Shown here: positions 25,059 to 34,204 of the stretch, in pieces
How positions within the stretch are numbered: the first letter of the stretch is position 1
How the letters are laid out: each line of letters opens with the position of its first letter
DNA from: Lusitaniella coriacea LEGE 07157
Lineage (GTDB): Bacteria > Cyanobacteriota > Cyanobacteriia > Cyanobacteriales > Spirulinaceae
Direction of reading: 5' to 3'
DNA length: 64,000 bases
Assembly (NCBI RefSeq): GCF_015207425.1
Contig: NZ_JADEWZ010000011.1
Location: 83,208-147,207 of the forward strand
Program-made: the position numbers and the translations under genes
Notes under the pieces: model-generated
What the model was told of the DNA's origin: nothing
Seen by the model: the letters and a program-made list of their open reading frames with translations, nothing else
The model's database searches: none

Positions 25059-27638
25059 TTACTCCGAAGGTGCGGGTTGAGCAGGGGCAGGGGCAGAAGG
25101 AGGAGCTTTTTTCGGTTTTTTGATCTCTGGAATGGGAGCCGGTGCAGGTGCGGGTGCAGGAGCAGGAGGAGCCGCTTTAGGAGGCGGTGCAGACTGCCGA
25201 GGTGCGGGTGCGGGTGCAGAGCGCTGTCTGGGGGGAGAACTGCTTCTTGATGGACTAGAGCTGCGATTCCGGCTACCGCTACTACGACTCCCGCTACTGC
25301 CACTACTGCGACTGCCGCTACTGCGATTTCCACTACTGCGACTACGACTCCCGCTACTGCTACCGGAATTTCCGCCAGAACTACGGGAACGGCGGCGGCG
25401 ACTTCCACTGCTCGAGCCGCTACTCTCTGAATTAGAACGCTTTTTCTTTTTGTAGTAAGCTCGCTTGGGTTTGATTGGCTTCGCTTTAATCGAACCTTCG
25501 CGCCCTTCTACTTTATCGGGACGTTTGGGAAAGTCTTCTTCTGGCAGCCACTCGATTGCATTCACCATGAATTTGCGCCAAACTGCCGCCGCCGAGCTAC
25601 TTGTTCCCCAGGTGGGATCGTTGTCATCATTTCCCAACCAAACCCCAGCCACCAATTGTGGGACGTAGCCCACAAACCAAAGGTCGCGCGATTCGTCTGT
25701 TGTGCCTGTTTTTCCCGCAGCAGGTCGCCCGATTTGAGCCGCCTTTCCCGTTCCTTGGGTAATAACGCCGCGCAGAATCCAGGTCATGATTGCCGTAGAG
25801 TCTTCATCTAGCGCCTTTTCTGATTTGAAGTCATTGTGGTAAATGACTTCGCCGTCGCGATTGATAATGCGACGAATGCCGTGAGGTTTCCAATAAACGC
25901 CTTTATTGGCAAGGGTTCCATAGGCGCTGGTGAGTTCGAGTAAATTGACCTCCGACGCACCGAGGGCGAGAGAGTAGGTGGATTTGAGTTCGGACTCAAC
26001 CCCCATTTTTTCGGCTATTTTAATCGTTGGATCCCAACCGACCTGAATCAGCGTCCGCACGGCGGGAATGTTGCGGGAATAAACGAGCGCATCTTTGAGA
26101 GAAATCCATCCCCGATAATCGTCGTCGTAATTTTTGGGCGTGTAACCATCAACGGTGTAGGGATCGTCGCGCAGTCCACGGTAGGGGGAAAATCCTGCCG
26201 CGATCGCGGTAGCATAAACAAAGGTCTTAAAGGTCGAACCGGGCTGGCGTTGCGCCTGGGTAACGCGATTGAATTGTCCGTTTTCGTCTTTATCGGAATA
26301 GTCTTTTCCCCCCACCATTGCTCGAATCTCTCCGTTGCGAGGATCGATTGCCACCAGGGCGGCTTGGGTGAAGTTCTGGTAGCTGCCGTAGGTTTCAATT
26401 CCCTGTTCGACGGCTTTTTCCGCCGCATTTTGCCAACTGGGGTGCAGCGTTGTCTCGACCACAATTCCCCCGGCATTGAGTTGTTGGGGCGAGAGGTATT
26501 TGGGCAGTTCTTTTTGAATATAATCGGCGAAGTAGGGGTCTGTACGGGAGAGGCGTTTCGGCTGTTTGGGATCGACAATTAAAGGGGACGCGATCGCGGC
26601 TTTGGCTTGAGCGGGGGTGATAAACTCTTCTTTTTCCATTCGCTCTAACACCAGATTGCGCCGTTTCAGGGCTTTTTCCTTATTCTCCAGGGGAGAGTAG
26701 TTACTGGGTGCTGGCGTAATTCCTGCAATCGTCGCCGCCTCAGCAATCGTGAGATCCCGAACGGGTTTGCCAAAATAAATCCACGAGGCATCCGCTACTC
26801 CATAGGCTCCCGAACCCAAATACACCAAATTCAGGTAGTATTCCAGAATCTCATCTTTGGAGTATTGATTCTCGATTTTTTGAGCGAGGCGAACTTCCCG
26901 AAGTTTTCGCCAAATCCGACGCTCCTGGTTGAGAAAGACGATTCGAGCGAGCTGTTGCGTAATCGTACTTCCCCCTTCAACCACATCCCCCGCTCTCAGG
27001 TTAGCCACTGCTGCCCGCACGACTCCCCAATAGTCAACGCCGCCATGCTTTGGGAAGCGCCGATCCTCAATGGCAATAAAGGCTTCAGTGAGGGTGTCGG
27101 GAATTTGTTTGATATCTAGAACTTCGTGGCTCACCGGGCCCATTTCTTGAATTGCCGAACCATCCACTGCTTTAATGGTTATCGTCCCTTCGCGAGCGAA
27201 AGTGCTTAATTCTTCTGCTGAGGTGGGCAAACTCGCTTCTAATTTCTGCCAACCGACTCCCAGCGCGATCGCGCCGCCTCCCGCACCCAACAGCAGCCAA
27301 AACCACAACCGCCGATGAATTTTGTACTCGCCAAACAAAAACAGCAGCGACAATCCTAAGCGACGAGCCAGTACTTGGTAGGGTGGGGTAGATCTGCGCC
27401 GAAGTTTTTTGGGGGGTTCTGAAGCGTTTTGAATCTCCCCTGCCGCTTCTGGGCTGGGTTCAGAAGTGACTGCTGGGTTTTGCACCAACGTCTTTGGGTT
27501 CTCCTGGGACGTGCCAGCATCTTTTTCTAACTCGCCAGAATTGGATTCGATGTTGCTAGAATTTGTCTCTAACTCACCAGAATTTAGGCGATCGGCTTGA
27601 TTTTCCCGATCTTTTGGGTTGCGGATGAACTTTGACAC
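25059..27638 (-). CDS. Class A penicillin-binding protein
   Basis: The 859-aa bifunctional enzyme polymerises and crosslinks peptidoglycan. A single N-terminal TM (WFWLLLGAGGGAIALGVGW, about 111-129) is followed by the GT51 domain (FIAIEDRRFPKHGGVDYWGV, GGSTITQQLAR) and the transpeptidase with RQPGSTFKTF (SxxK), SRNIPA (SxN) and GKTGTT (KTG). The N-terminal 90 residues are a polar linker. The C-terminal 130 residues are low complexity: Ser/Gly/Arg-rich then Pro/Ala-rich. The GTG at 27638 fits the N-terminus. It resembles PBP1A but the paralog is not fixed. Confidence 0.92.
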   Translation of the reverse strand: MSKFIRNPKDRENQADRLNSGELETNSSNIESNSGELEKDAGTSQENPKTLVQNPAVTSEPSPEAAGEIQNASEPPKKLRRRSTPPYQVLARRLGLSLLFLFGEYKIHRRLWFWLLLGAGGGAIALGVGWQKLEASLPTSAEELSTFAREGTITIKAVDGSAIQEMGPVSHEVLDIKQIPDTLTEAFIAIEDRRFPKHGGVDYWGVVRAAVANLRAGDVVEGGSTITQQLARIVFLNQERRIWRKLREVRLAQKIENQYSKDEILEYYLNLVYLGSGAYGVADASWIYFGKPVRDLTIAEAATIAGITPAPSNYSPLENKEKALKRRNLVLERMEKEEFITPAQAKAAIASPLIVDPKQPKRLSRTDPYFADYIQKELPKYLSPQQLNAGGIVVETTLHPSWQNAAEKAVEQGIETYGSYQNFTQAALVAIDPRNGEIRAMVGGKDYSDKDENGQFNRVTQAQRQPGSTFKTFVYATAIAAGFSPYRGLRDDPYTVDGYTPKNYDDDYRGWISLKDALVYSRNIPAVRTLIQVGWDPTIKIAEKMGVESELKSTYSLALGASEVNLLELTSAYGTLANKGVYWKPHGIRRIINRDGEVIYHNDFKSEKALDEDSTAIMTWILRGVITQGTGKAAQIGRPAAGKTGTTDESRDLWFVGYVPQLVAGVWLGNDDNDPTWGTSSSAAAVWRKFMVNAIEWLPEEDFPKRPDKVEGREGSIKAKPIKPKRAYYKKKKRSNSESSGSSSGSRRRRSRSSGGNSGSSSGSRSRSSGNRSSGSRSSGSSGSRSSGSRNRSSSPSRSSSPPRQRSAPAPAPRQSAPPPKAAPPAPAPAPAPAPIPEIKKPKKAPPSAPAPAQPAPSE

Positions 27639-27885
27639 GCTAGCTCCTCATTGAAACCAAAAATCACCCAGTTGTTGAATAGCGCTCGACTATTAAGATG
27701 GATGGATCGTCTCTTATCAGCAGACAAAAATGAGTTTTAACTCTTTTTCATTGTTGCTTATTGTATGCGCTTGTTCCAAAATCCGAACGAAATTTTCTTA
27801 ATTTTTTCTTGTTAATTCCCTGGATAAAGGGCGCTTTAGATTAAGAAAAGTTATGATCGCAGTCTTTTAGGGGAACGGGATCTCC

Positions 27886-28043
27886 TTAAGAGTAGCCCAA
27901 GAAAAAAGTTGTTCGATCGCGTCAGACAGATGGGGAGAGGTCGGAACGTCTCTGAGGTTTCCTCAGACGACGCAAGCCGACCTAGGGGGAGCTGGGGTGA
28001 GGAAGAGACGGCGTGGGATAGTTTATTGATTGCAGTACTCTAA
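27886..28043. mobile_element. AGAGTA-ended repeat, copy interrupted by a palindromic insertion
   Basis: This element matches the reverse complement of 20062-20165 from TTAAGAGTAGCCC to AGTACTCTAA, but is 158 bp instead of 104 bp. The extra 54 bp are the palindrome at 27938-27985 plus one more copy of GGGGAG. It ends 6 bp short of the proA-like stop codon. Confidence 0.8.
27938..27985. mobile_element. 48-bp palindromic element inserted in another repeat
   Basis: AGGTCGG and CCGACCT bracket an inner hairpin TCTGAGG-TTT-CCTCAGA. It is flanked by GGGGAG on both sides (27932-27937 and 27986-27991), and the uninterrupted copy at 20062-20165 has a single GGGGAG at the equivalent place. Related palindromes occur at 43399-43444 and 59918-60101. 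Confidence 0.8.
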
Positions 28044-28048
28044 TGGAG

Positions 28049-29317
28049 TTAGAATCGGCGATCGCCTTGAACGACTTGCTTGAGAGTCGTGAGGGTTTCT
28101 AAACCCACCAAACCGCGACGGTGACCTTTTTGATTGGACATTCCTAAAAAAATCGAATCGCCCCGTTGGGGGTGGCGAGAAAAGCGCGGCGTTGTGTTGA
28201 TATAGACCAAAGCGCTATCAATTTTTTGGGCGAACTGACGGCTCTCATGGTAGGATTCGGTGACCAAACAGTCGGCATGGCTGCTGCTGTAGCGATTCAT
28301 CCACGCGATCGCGCGATCGATTCCTTCGACAAATTTAAACGCCACAATCTTATCCAAATAGGACGTACTCCATTCGCTCTCATCCGCTAAACTCAAGCGG
28401 TCGGGATAGGCTTCGACGGTCAGTGCGTCGCCGCGCAGCTCAAATCCCTGTTCCTGCAAACTACTCAACAGTCGGTTCACGGTTGTGGGTTTTTGTTGCT
28501 GGGAGATCAAAACCTTTTCGACCGCATTAACCGGGTCGGGTTCGCTGGCGTGGCTGTCAATAATCATCCAACGCGCCATATCCAAATCCCCACTTTCCGA
28601 CCAATACAGATAGCAATTACCCATTGCAGATTTGAGGACGGGAGCGGTTGCGCAACTCATTACTTGTTTGACCAAGCTAGGACGACCGTAGGGAATAACC
28701 AAGTTGAGATACTGATCTTGGGTTACGAGGTCTTTAATGGACGAGCCTTGGTCGGCGTGAAGCATTTCCAGACAGCCACTGGGCAAATCTGCCTCCTCTA
28801 GAGCAGCGTGTAAGGCTTGTTGAATTGCGGTGTTAGAATGACTCGCTTCGCTACTGCCGCGTAAGATCAAGCTATTTCCGGTTTTAATGCATAAACCTGC
28901 CGCGATCGCGCCCAGTTCGGGAAAAGCTTCATAAATCAGGGCAATCACCCCCAAAGGCATCAATTGACAGTAAGTTTGCGAGCGTTCCAGTTGGTAAGGC
29001 GCATTCATCACCCGCAGGCTGGGGTCCGACAACTCGCTCAGGCGACGCAGAATTTGGATGGCGGCTTGGAGTCGTTCGGGGGTCAGTTTCAACCACTCTA
29101 AAATCAGGTCGGGAACCGCCATTTCCCGACTCATTTCCAAATCCAAAGTATTGGCTTCTAAGATTTCTTCTCGCGAATTCTCTAAAGCCTTTGCCATTGC
29201 CAGGATGCCGCGATTGCGATCGTTTCCTTTGAGCGTTGCTAATTCTAAGGAGGCGTGGTAAGTGCGCTGAATAACCGCGAGGGTGCGCTCGGAAGAGTCG
29301 TAATTGTCAGATACCAT
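28049..29317 (-). CDS. ProA-like protein lacking the catalytic cysteine
   Basis: The 422-aa protein is homologous to gamma-glutamyl phosphate reductase (ProA, proline biosynthesis) along its length: MPLGVIALIYEAFPELG, LILRGSSEASHSN, MGNCYLYWSESGDLDMARW and GLVGLETLTTLK. At the position of the catalytic Cys (canonical RPxxCNxxETLLV) it has EPDPVNAVEKVLI, so Val263 replaces Cys. The canonical IPRGGxGL reads IPYGRPSL, and the C-terminal glycine-rich segment is altered. It may be a non-catalytic paralog. It follows the 136-aa gene by 7 bp, forming an operon. Confidence 0.8.
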   Translation of the reverse strand: MVSDNYDSSERTLAVIQRTYHASLELATLKGNDRNRGILAMAKALENSREEILEANTLDLEMSREMAVPDLILEWLKLTPERLQAAIQILRRLSELSDPSLRVMNAPYQLERSQTYCQLMPLGVIALIYEAFPELGAIAAGLCIKTGNSLILRGSSEASHSNTAIQQALHAALEEADLPSGCLEMLHADQGSSIKDLVTQDQYLNLVIPYGRPSLVKQVMSCATAPVLKSAMGNCYLYWSESGDLDMARWMIIDSHASEPDPVNAVEKVLISQQQKPTTVNRLLSSLQEQGFELRGDALTVEAYPDRLSLADESEWSTSYLDKIVAFKFVEGIDRAIAWMNRYSSSHADCLVTESYHESRQFAQKIDSALVYINTTPRFSRHPQRGDSIFLGMSNQKGHRRGLVGLETLTTLKQVVQGDRRF

Positions 29318-29324
29318 TTTGCTG

Positions 29325-29735
29325 TTAACGCCGATAGGATAACCAGAGTAGAAAAAGAGGAAAGCACGCGATCGCGATCGCTAAGATGATTGAGACAATA
29401 GGCACTTGTAGGTTGAAACGGTCTAAAGACAAGAAGAACAGAAGGAGCAAAAGTATCCCGATGATCCCGATTAATGCCACCAGCAGGTACCGATCTCCCC
29501 GGCGAACGCGGGCTTTAATCCAACGCTTACCCGTCCAACGCCAAGAGCGTTTATAGGGGTAGGTTGTTGAGAGTTGTTCGAGGGCGCGATTTTTATCCTC
29601 TAGGACAAAGATTTGCTGGCAGCGATTGCAGCCTAAAGCTTCCGTTAGCGCAATGGCGCTCAACGTTCCTCGCCGACAGGAGGGACAAGGATACGCCTGG
29701 TTTAAATCGATCTTATGAGCTTGCTGAGGTGGCAC
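29325..29735 (-). CDS. Zinc-ribbon protein with two TM helices
   Basis: The 136-aa protein has an N-terminal ribbon of four Cys (YPCPSCRRG and GCNRCQQIF), a basic linker (WRWTGKRWIKARVRRGDR), and two C-terminal transmembrane helices (YLLVALIGIIGILLLLLFF and IVSIILAIAIACFPLFLLWL). It is probably anchored with the ribbon in the cytoplasm. It is conserved among cyanobacteria; function unknown. It precedes the ProA-like gene by 7 bp and is likely co-transcribed. Confidence 0.75.
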   Translation of the reverse strand: MPPQQAHKIDLNQAYPCPSCRRGTLSAIALTEALGCNRCQQIFVLEDKNRALEQLSTTYPYKRSWRWTGKRWIKARVRRGDRYLLVALIGIIGILLLLLFFLSLDRFNLQVPIVSIILAIAIACFPLFLLWLSYRR

Positions 29736-30012
29736 AAGGAATTCAAAAAAAAGTTTTAACCCAAAACCCGATCGCGGACTTTAATGATTTTAGCGATTTC
29801 GTTTTGCGAACCGTGCAACAACATTTTGGGACAATTGTTCGTCTATTTGAGATTAAACTTTGCTCCCTCCTAACGAATGGGAAAAACCCTTTCAAAAGGC
29901 TAAAGTCATTCTACCACTGCCAAACTGAGGGTGTCGGGTCGGGAGCGCCTTAGTTAGGGCTGACACGGGGACACGGGGAAGGGGAGACGGGGTGACACGG
30001 TGACATCGCGCA

Positions 30013-31224
30013 CTATCTACAAAACTTTTCCACGCAACGCACAAATAGCTCTACGCCCATTCCTAACGCCGTTTCATCGAAATTAAAACGGGGATGGTGG
30101 TGGGGATAGGCTAAATCTTTTGCCGGATTGGCAGAACCCACAAAGAAATAACACCCCGGCACTTCTTGCAGGAAAAAGGACATATCTTCGCCCCCCATTG
30201 TCTGGCATTCCGGAACGACCCCCAAAGGCGTTTCTACCACCTCCGTTGCCACAGAACGCACCAATTCCGCAATCTGTGCATCATTAATGACGGGGGGATA
30301 GAGTTGCCAATAATCCAACTCGTAGGTTGCGCCGTGACTTTGGCAAATTCCCGCAATAATTTGCTCGACGCGCTTGCCAATATAAGTTTCGAGTTCTGGG
30401 TTAAAGTAGCGTGCGGTTCCACTCATCCAAGCAGTATCGGCAATGACATTATGGGCGGTTCCCGCGTGGAATTCGCCCACAGTAACCACCGCAGAGTCGA
30501 TAGGGCTGACATTACGAGCGACAATGGTTTGTAGGGCATTGACGACTTGAGCGCCTAGGAGGACGGAATCGGTCGTTTGGTGGGGCATTGCGCCGTGTCC
30601 CCCCTTGCCGAAAATCGTACATCGGAACAGTTCTACCGCAGCCATTAACGCCCCGGTTCGCACGCCAATTTGCCCCAAGGATAAGTTATTCCATAGGTGC
30701 AGTCCGATGATGGCATCCACATCGGGATTTTTTAGAACGCCCGCTTCGATCATTGGTTTTGCGCCGCCAGGCCCTTCTTCGGCGGGTTGAAAAATAATTT
30801 TTATGGTTCCATTGAAGGTATTGCGGTGTTGAGAGAGATAATAGGCAGTACCGAGCGCGATCGCGGTATGTCCGTCATGACCGCAAGCGTGCATGATTCC
30901 GTCGTGTTGCGAGCGGTACGACACGTCATTGGCTTCCTGAATGGGTAAAGCATCCATATCGGCGCGAATGGCGAGGACTTTTCCCGGTTGCTTCCCTTCA
31001 ATGGTGGCGACAATTCCGGTTTTTGCAATTTCGGTTTGATGGTCAATTCCCCATTCCCGTAACTTACTGTGGATGAACTCGGCGGTGAGTTTTTCTTTGA
31101 AACCCAGTTCGGGACGTTGATGGAGGTGTCTGCGCCACTGAACGAGTTGCTCTTGTAGGGTGCGAATGTCTAAGCGAATTTGCGAAAGATTGACCGCATT
31201 CGGCGTTGGAATTGTAGAAATCAT
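30013..31224 (-). CDS. M20-family amidohydrolase
   Basis: The 403-aa protein is an M20/ArgE-type metallopeptidase of the hippurate/IAA-amino-acid hydrolase group. Metal and catalytic residues are visible in IRADMDALPIQE, GIMHACGHDGHTAIALGTA, IFQPAEEGPGGAKPMIEAGV and MGGEDMSFFL. The lid dimerisation domain lies at about 185-300. It cleaves N-acyl or N-aroyl amino acids; substrate is unknown. It stands alone on the minus strand. Confidence 0.9.
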   Translation of the reverse strand: MISTIPTPNAVNLSQIRLDIRTLQEQLVQWRRHLHQRPELGFKEKLTAEFIHSKLREWGIDHQTEIAKTGIVATIEGKQPGKVLAIRADMDALPIQEANDVSYRSQHDGIMHACGHDGHTAIALGTAYYLSQHRNTFNGTIKIIFQPAEEGPGGAKPMIEAGVLKNPDVDAIIGLHLWNNLSLGQIGVRTGALMAAVELFRCTIFGKGGHGAMPHQTTDSVLLGAQVVNALQTIVARNVSPIDSAVVTVGEFHAGTAHNVIADTAWMSGTARYFNPELETYIGKRVEQIIAGICQSHGATYELDYWQLYPPVINDAQIAELVRSVATEVVETPLGVVPECQTMGGEDMSFFLQEVPGCYFFVGSANPAKDLAYPHHHPRFNFDETALGMGVELFVRCVEKFCR

Positions 31225-31348
31225 TATGATGAAAAGCTCAAATTAACAGCAAAATTTAATGGAGATTGTTTAAGGCGACGATCGCCATCTTACCGAACAT
31301 CTTTTGTCGCCTATGTGAGTGCTTACAGAATCGAAAGATTAGGGCTGT

Positions 31349-31401
31349 GGCTTAAGGCAATACAGAGCGTCTAATCGCCAATTTGAATGTGTTTTAGCTT
31401 A
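31349..31401. repeat. 53-bp interspersed repeat (ATACAGAGCG...TTTTAGCTTA), copy 1
   Basis: This copy runs from GTGGCTTAAGGCAATACAGAGCG to ATGTGTTTTAGCTTA. Copy 2 is at 60131-60181. Copy 3 is interrupted: left part at 42248-42281 and right part at 42536-42550. Confidence 0.7.
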
Positions 31402-31493
31402 TCCCGAAATATAGTGGGGCTTAGACTGATGATTTTTCTGTATGTCCGTGTTATCGTTCGGCTTCTAAGTGTCCAAAAACCCTTTTCCCTATA

Positions 31494-33095
31494 ATGCGAT
31501 CGCGCTTCAAATTATTTTCTCCCAAAACTCCCCTTGTGATTGCATTCCTGAGCGGAATTGTCATGGGATTGACTCTTGCACCCGTAGGGCTGTTTCCTTT
31601 GGCTTGGACGGCTTTAGTTCCCCTGTGGGTTCTGGTGGCGAACGCATCGACCCAAAAAGCGATACGCTATGGTCTAGCTTGGGGCTTCGGTTACCACGGT
31701 TTCGCCCTTTTTTGGGTGACGGGAATCCACCCCATGACGTGGCTTGGAGTGCCTTGGGCGTTCAGTCTCGCGATCGCGCTTTTTTGTTGGCTTTTTGTCA
31801 CCCTTTGGGGCGCTGTTTTAGTGGCGGTTTGGGCAGCCGCGATCTCGAAGAGCCGCGTCTTCGACGCGATCGCGCAGCTTAAAAAATCACAAAAAACCAC
31901 CCATTTTCAACTCTCCATTTCCCTCTTCCGCATCCTTTGGGGCGTTGCCCTCTGGTGCGCCCTAGAAGCGCTGTGGAGCGCTTCTCCTCTGTGGTGGACA
32001 TCTCTTTCTCTCACCCAGAGTCCCCATAACTTGGCAATTCTACAATTTGCCCAACTATCGGGTTATACAACGGCGATCGCTGCCATTGTTGCCGTGAATG
32101 GTTTAGTGGCTGAGGGATTAATCGCTTCGATCGCGATGAGGGTCAGAGTAACCCGTTTGTTATGGAGTTTAACCCTCATTCTCTGGGCGGGTTTGCACGG
32201 CATGGGACTGGTTCTATATAATCGCCCGTTGGTTAACGAAAAACCGCTACAGGTTGGGATTATTCAAGGCAATATTCCTAATGATATTAAGCTGTTTGCA
32301 ACAGGGCTACAGAAGTCCATTCAAAACTATACAGAAGGTTACGAGCGCTTAGTTCAGCAAAAAGTTGATGTGGTTTTGACCCCCGAAGGTGCAATTCCCC
32401 TCATGTTGGCATCGTTACCGGAAACGGCTCTTTATCAGGCTCTTTTGCAACACAAAACTCCCATTTGGCTGGGAACTTATCGAAAGAAAGCGGTTGAGGG
32501 TAAAAAATCCAGCTATACCAATAGCCTTGTTACTCTGACAGGAAAGGGTCAAGCATTTAGCCAGTTTGATAAAGTCAAACTCGTGCCTTTAGGGGAATAC
32601 ATTCCCTTCGAGCCAATTTTAGGCAAAATCATCGACCGTCTCTCTCCTCTCGAAGCCCATCAAATTGCAGGAGATCCTCATCAAGTATTCGATACGCCCT
32701 TTGGACGAGCGATTGTGGGGATTTGTTATGAGTCTACCTTTGCGGAGCATTTTCGCGATCAAGCGGCTCGAGGAGGCGAGTTTATGATTACCGCATCGAA
32801 TAACGCTCACTATAACGCTGCGATGCCTGCCCAACACCACGCCCAGGATGTGCTACGGGCGATTGAAACGGATCGCTGGGCGGCGCGAGCGACCAATACG
32901 GGCTATTCTGGCATTGTCGATCCTCGCGGTCGCACCCTTTGGCAATCGGAGATCGATACCTACGAAATTCACGCCGCCACCATTTATCGCCGAGAGACTC
33001 AAACCCTATACGTGCGTTGGGGGAATTGGTTGATGTGGAGTTTGTTAGGGTTGAGCGCGATCGCGGGTCTTGGACTTTTTCTGCTCAAACCCTAA
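31494..33095 (+). CDS. lnt: Apolipoprotein N-acyltransferase
   Basis: Lnt adds the third acyl chain to the N-terminal Cys of lipoproteins in the plasma membrane. The 533-aa protein has about seven TM helices followed by a nitrilase-fold domain with the Glu-Lys-Cys triad (TPEGAIPL, FDKVKLVPLGEYIPF, GICYESTFAEHFRD). Lipoprotein processing is relevant to the predicted lipoprotein at 932. A short palindrome (31845-31864) inside the gene encodes part of a variable loop. It converges with the TPR gene, with 7 bp between. Confidence 0.93.
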   Translation: MRSRFKLFSPKTPLVIAFLSGIVMGLTLAPVGLFPLAWTALVPLWVLVANASTQKAIRYGLAWGFGYHGFALFWVTGIHPMTWLGVPWAFSLAIALFCWLFVTLWGAVLVAVWAAAISKSRVFDAIAQLKKSQKTTHFQLSISLFRILWGVALWCALEALWSASPLWWTSLSLTQSPHNLAILQFAQLSGYTTAIAAIVAVNGLVAEGLIASIAMRVRVTRLLWSLTLILWAGLHGMGLVLYNRPLVNEKPLQVGIIQGNIPNDIKLFATGLQKSIQNYTEGYERLVQQKVDVVLTPEGAIPLMLASLPETALYQALLQHKTPIWLGTYRKKAVEGKKSSYTNSLVTLTGKGQAFSQFDKVKLVPLGEYIPFEPILGKIIDRLSPLEAHQIAGDPHQVFDTPFGRAIVGICYESTFAEHFRDQAARGGEFMITASNNAHYNAAMPAQHHAQDVLRAIETDRWAARATNTGYSGIVDPRGRTLWQSEIDTYEIHAATIYRRETQTLYVRWGNWLMWSLLGLSAIAGLGLFLLKP

Positions 33096-33102
33096 ATCCT
33101 GG

Positions 33103-33753
33103 CTAACTTCCAGTTTTCTCCAGTTCGTCAATTCTTGCCTGTGCGTCCCGTTCAAATTCAACCAATTCTTGTTCGCGATAGATTGCAGCCGCTCGACGAA
33201 AGTCTTCTAATGCGCCCTGGCGGTCGTTGAGATCGAGCTTGGACAGCCCTCGATTGTAGTAAGCTTGACCGTAGTTTTCATCTCGACGAATGGCTGCGGT
33301 GTAGTCCGCGATCGCGCCCTGATTGTCCCCCAGACGACGCTTGGCAATTCCCCGACCTGAATACGCCGTGATGTTTTCAGGATTGAGGCGCAGGGTTTCG
33401 TCGTAATCTTTCACAGCATTTTGATGGTCTCCTTGTCTGCGATACGCGATCGCGCGCCCCAAATAGGGTCGCCAATTATTGGGTTCGAGACGAATCACTT
33501 CGCTAAATGCTTCAACTGCTTCTGCATAGTTTTGTTGTTGAAGTTTTGCAACCGCCGCATTGAAAGCATTGGTGGCATCTTGTTGCGCGATTAAAGTACC
33601 GCGATCGTTAGTTTGACGGGCATTATTGCTCTCCCCCTGTTTCGAGATGCTATTGCTTGAGGACACTGACGTTTGAGCTTGAAGAGCAAGGGGAAGAGTC
33701 ACCATTACAGTTGTCGCGACGAGCAGTCCAATGAATGTTTTCTTATCGTTCAT
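33103..33753 (-). CDS. Exported TPR-repeat protein
   Basis: The 216-aa protein has a signal peptide (FIGLLVATTVMVTLPLALQA, cleavage near AQT) and four tetratricopeptide repeats from about 65 to 205: FNAAVAKLQQQNYAEAVEAF, GRAIAYRRQGDHQNAVKDY, GRGIAKRRLGDNQGAIADY and YNRGLSKLDLNDRQGALEDF. TPR proteins mediate protein-protein contacts; the partner is unknown. Located in the periplasm or thylakoid lumen. Confidence 0.85.
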   Translation of the reverse strand: MNDKKTFIGLLVATTVMVTLPLALQAQTSVSSSNSISKQGESNNARQTNDRGTLIAQQDATNAFNAAVAKLQQQNYAEAVEAFSEVIRLEPNNWRPYLGRAIAYRRQGDHQNAVKDYDETLRLNPENITAYSGRGIAKRRLGDNQGAIADYTAAIRRDENYGQAYYNRGLSKLDLNDRQGALEDFRRAAAIYREQELVEFERDAQARIDELEKTGS

Positions 33754-34204
33754 AACGTTACTAGAAATTTAAAGGGCAATACGCAGTGAGAAATTTGTCA
33801 ATTGAAAATTGACGAGAAAGGGTAATTGTTCGCGCTTCGTGTCAATCTCTCATTTCAATCTTGGCAGAGTACCAGTACAAAGAAACAGACGGCGTTCGAG
33901 TTTATTTGTTCTGGGGAATCGCTGTTTATTGACTGGCGATTTTTTTCACCCCATTACACTATTTACTATTCACACAGTTGTTAGCCATGTTTCCGAAAAC
34001 ATTTTACAAAATAAAAAGGAATACCGTCAGTCTAACGATATCCCCCTGAAAATGTCAGGTTTCCATATTGAAGTGAGTGGGGTGGGTTTGAGCAATATTT
34101 ATCGATATAAGACGACGAGAAATCCAGGTAACTAGCTCTTAATTACCGCGTCCTAATGAGAATTTCTTAAACCCCTTAAGGAATCGGCGCATTTCTGGAA
34201 CGCT
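33754..34204. other. Gene-free spacer
   Basis: A 451-bp AT-rich spacer. No CDS of credible composition was seen on either strand; plus-strand reading frames here are random-looking. Confidence 0.45.

Noticed and set aside
25022..25455. Long Val/Ala- and Gly/Ala-rich frames opposite the PBP tail
   Set aside because: Low-complexity shadows of the Ser/Arg and Pro/Ala tail of the penicillin-binding protein.
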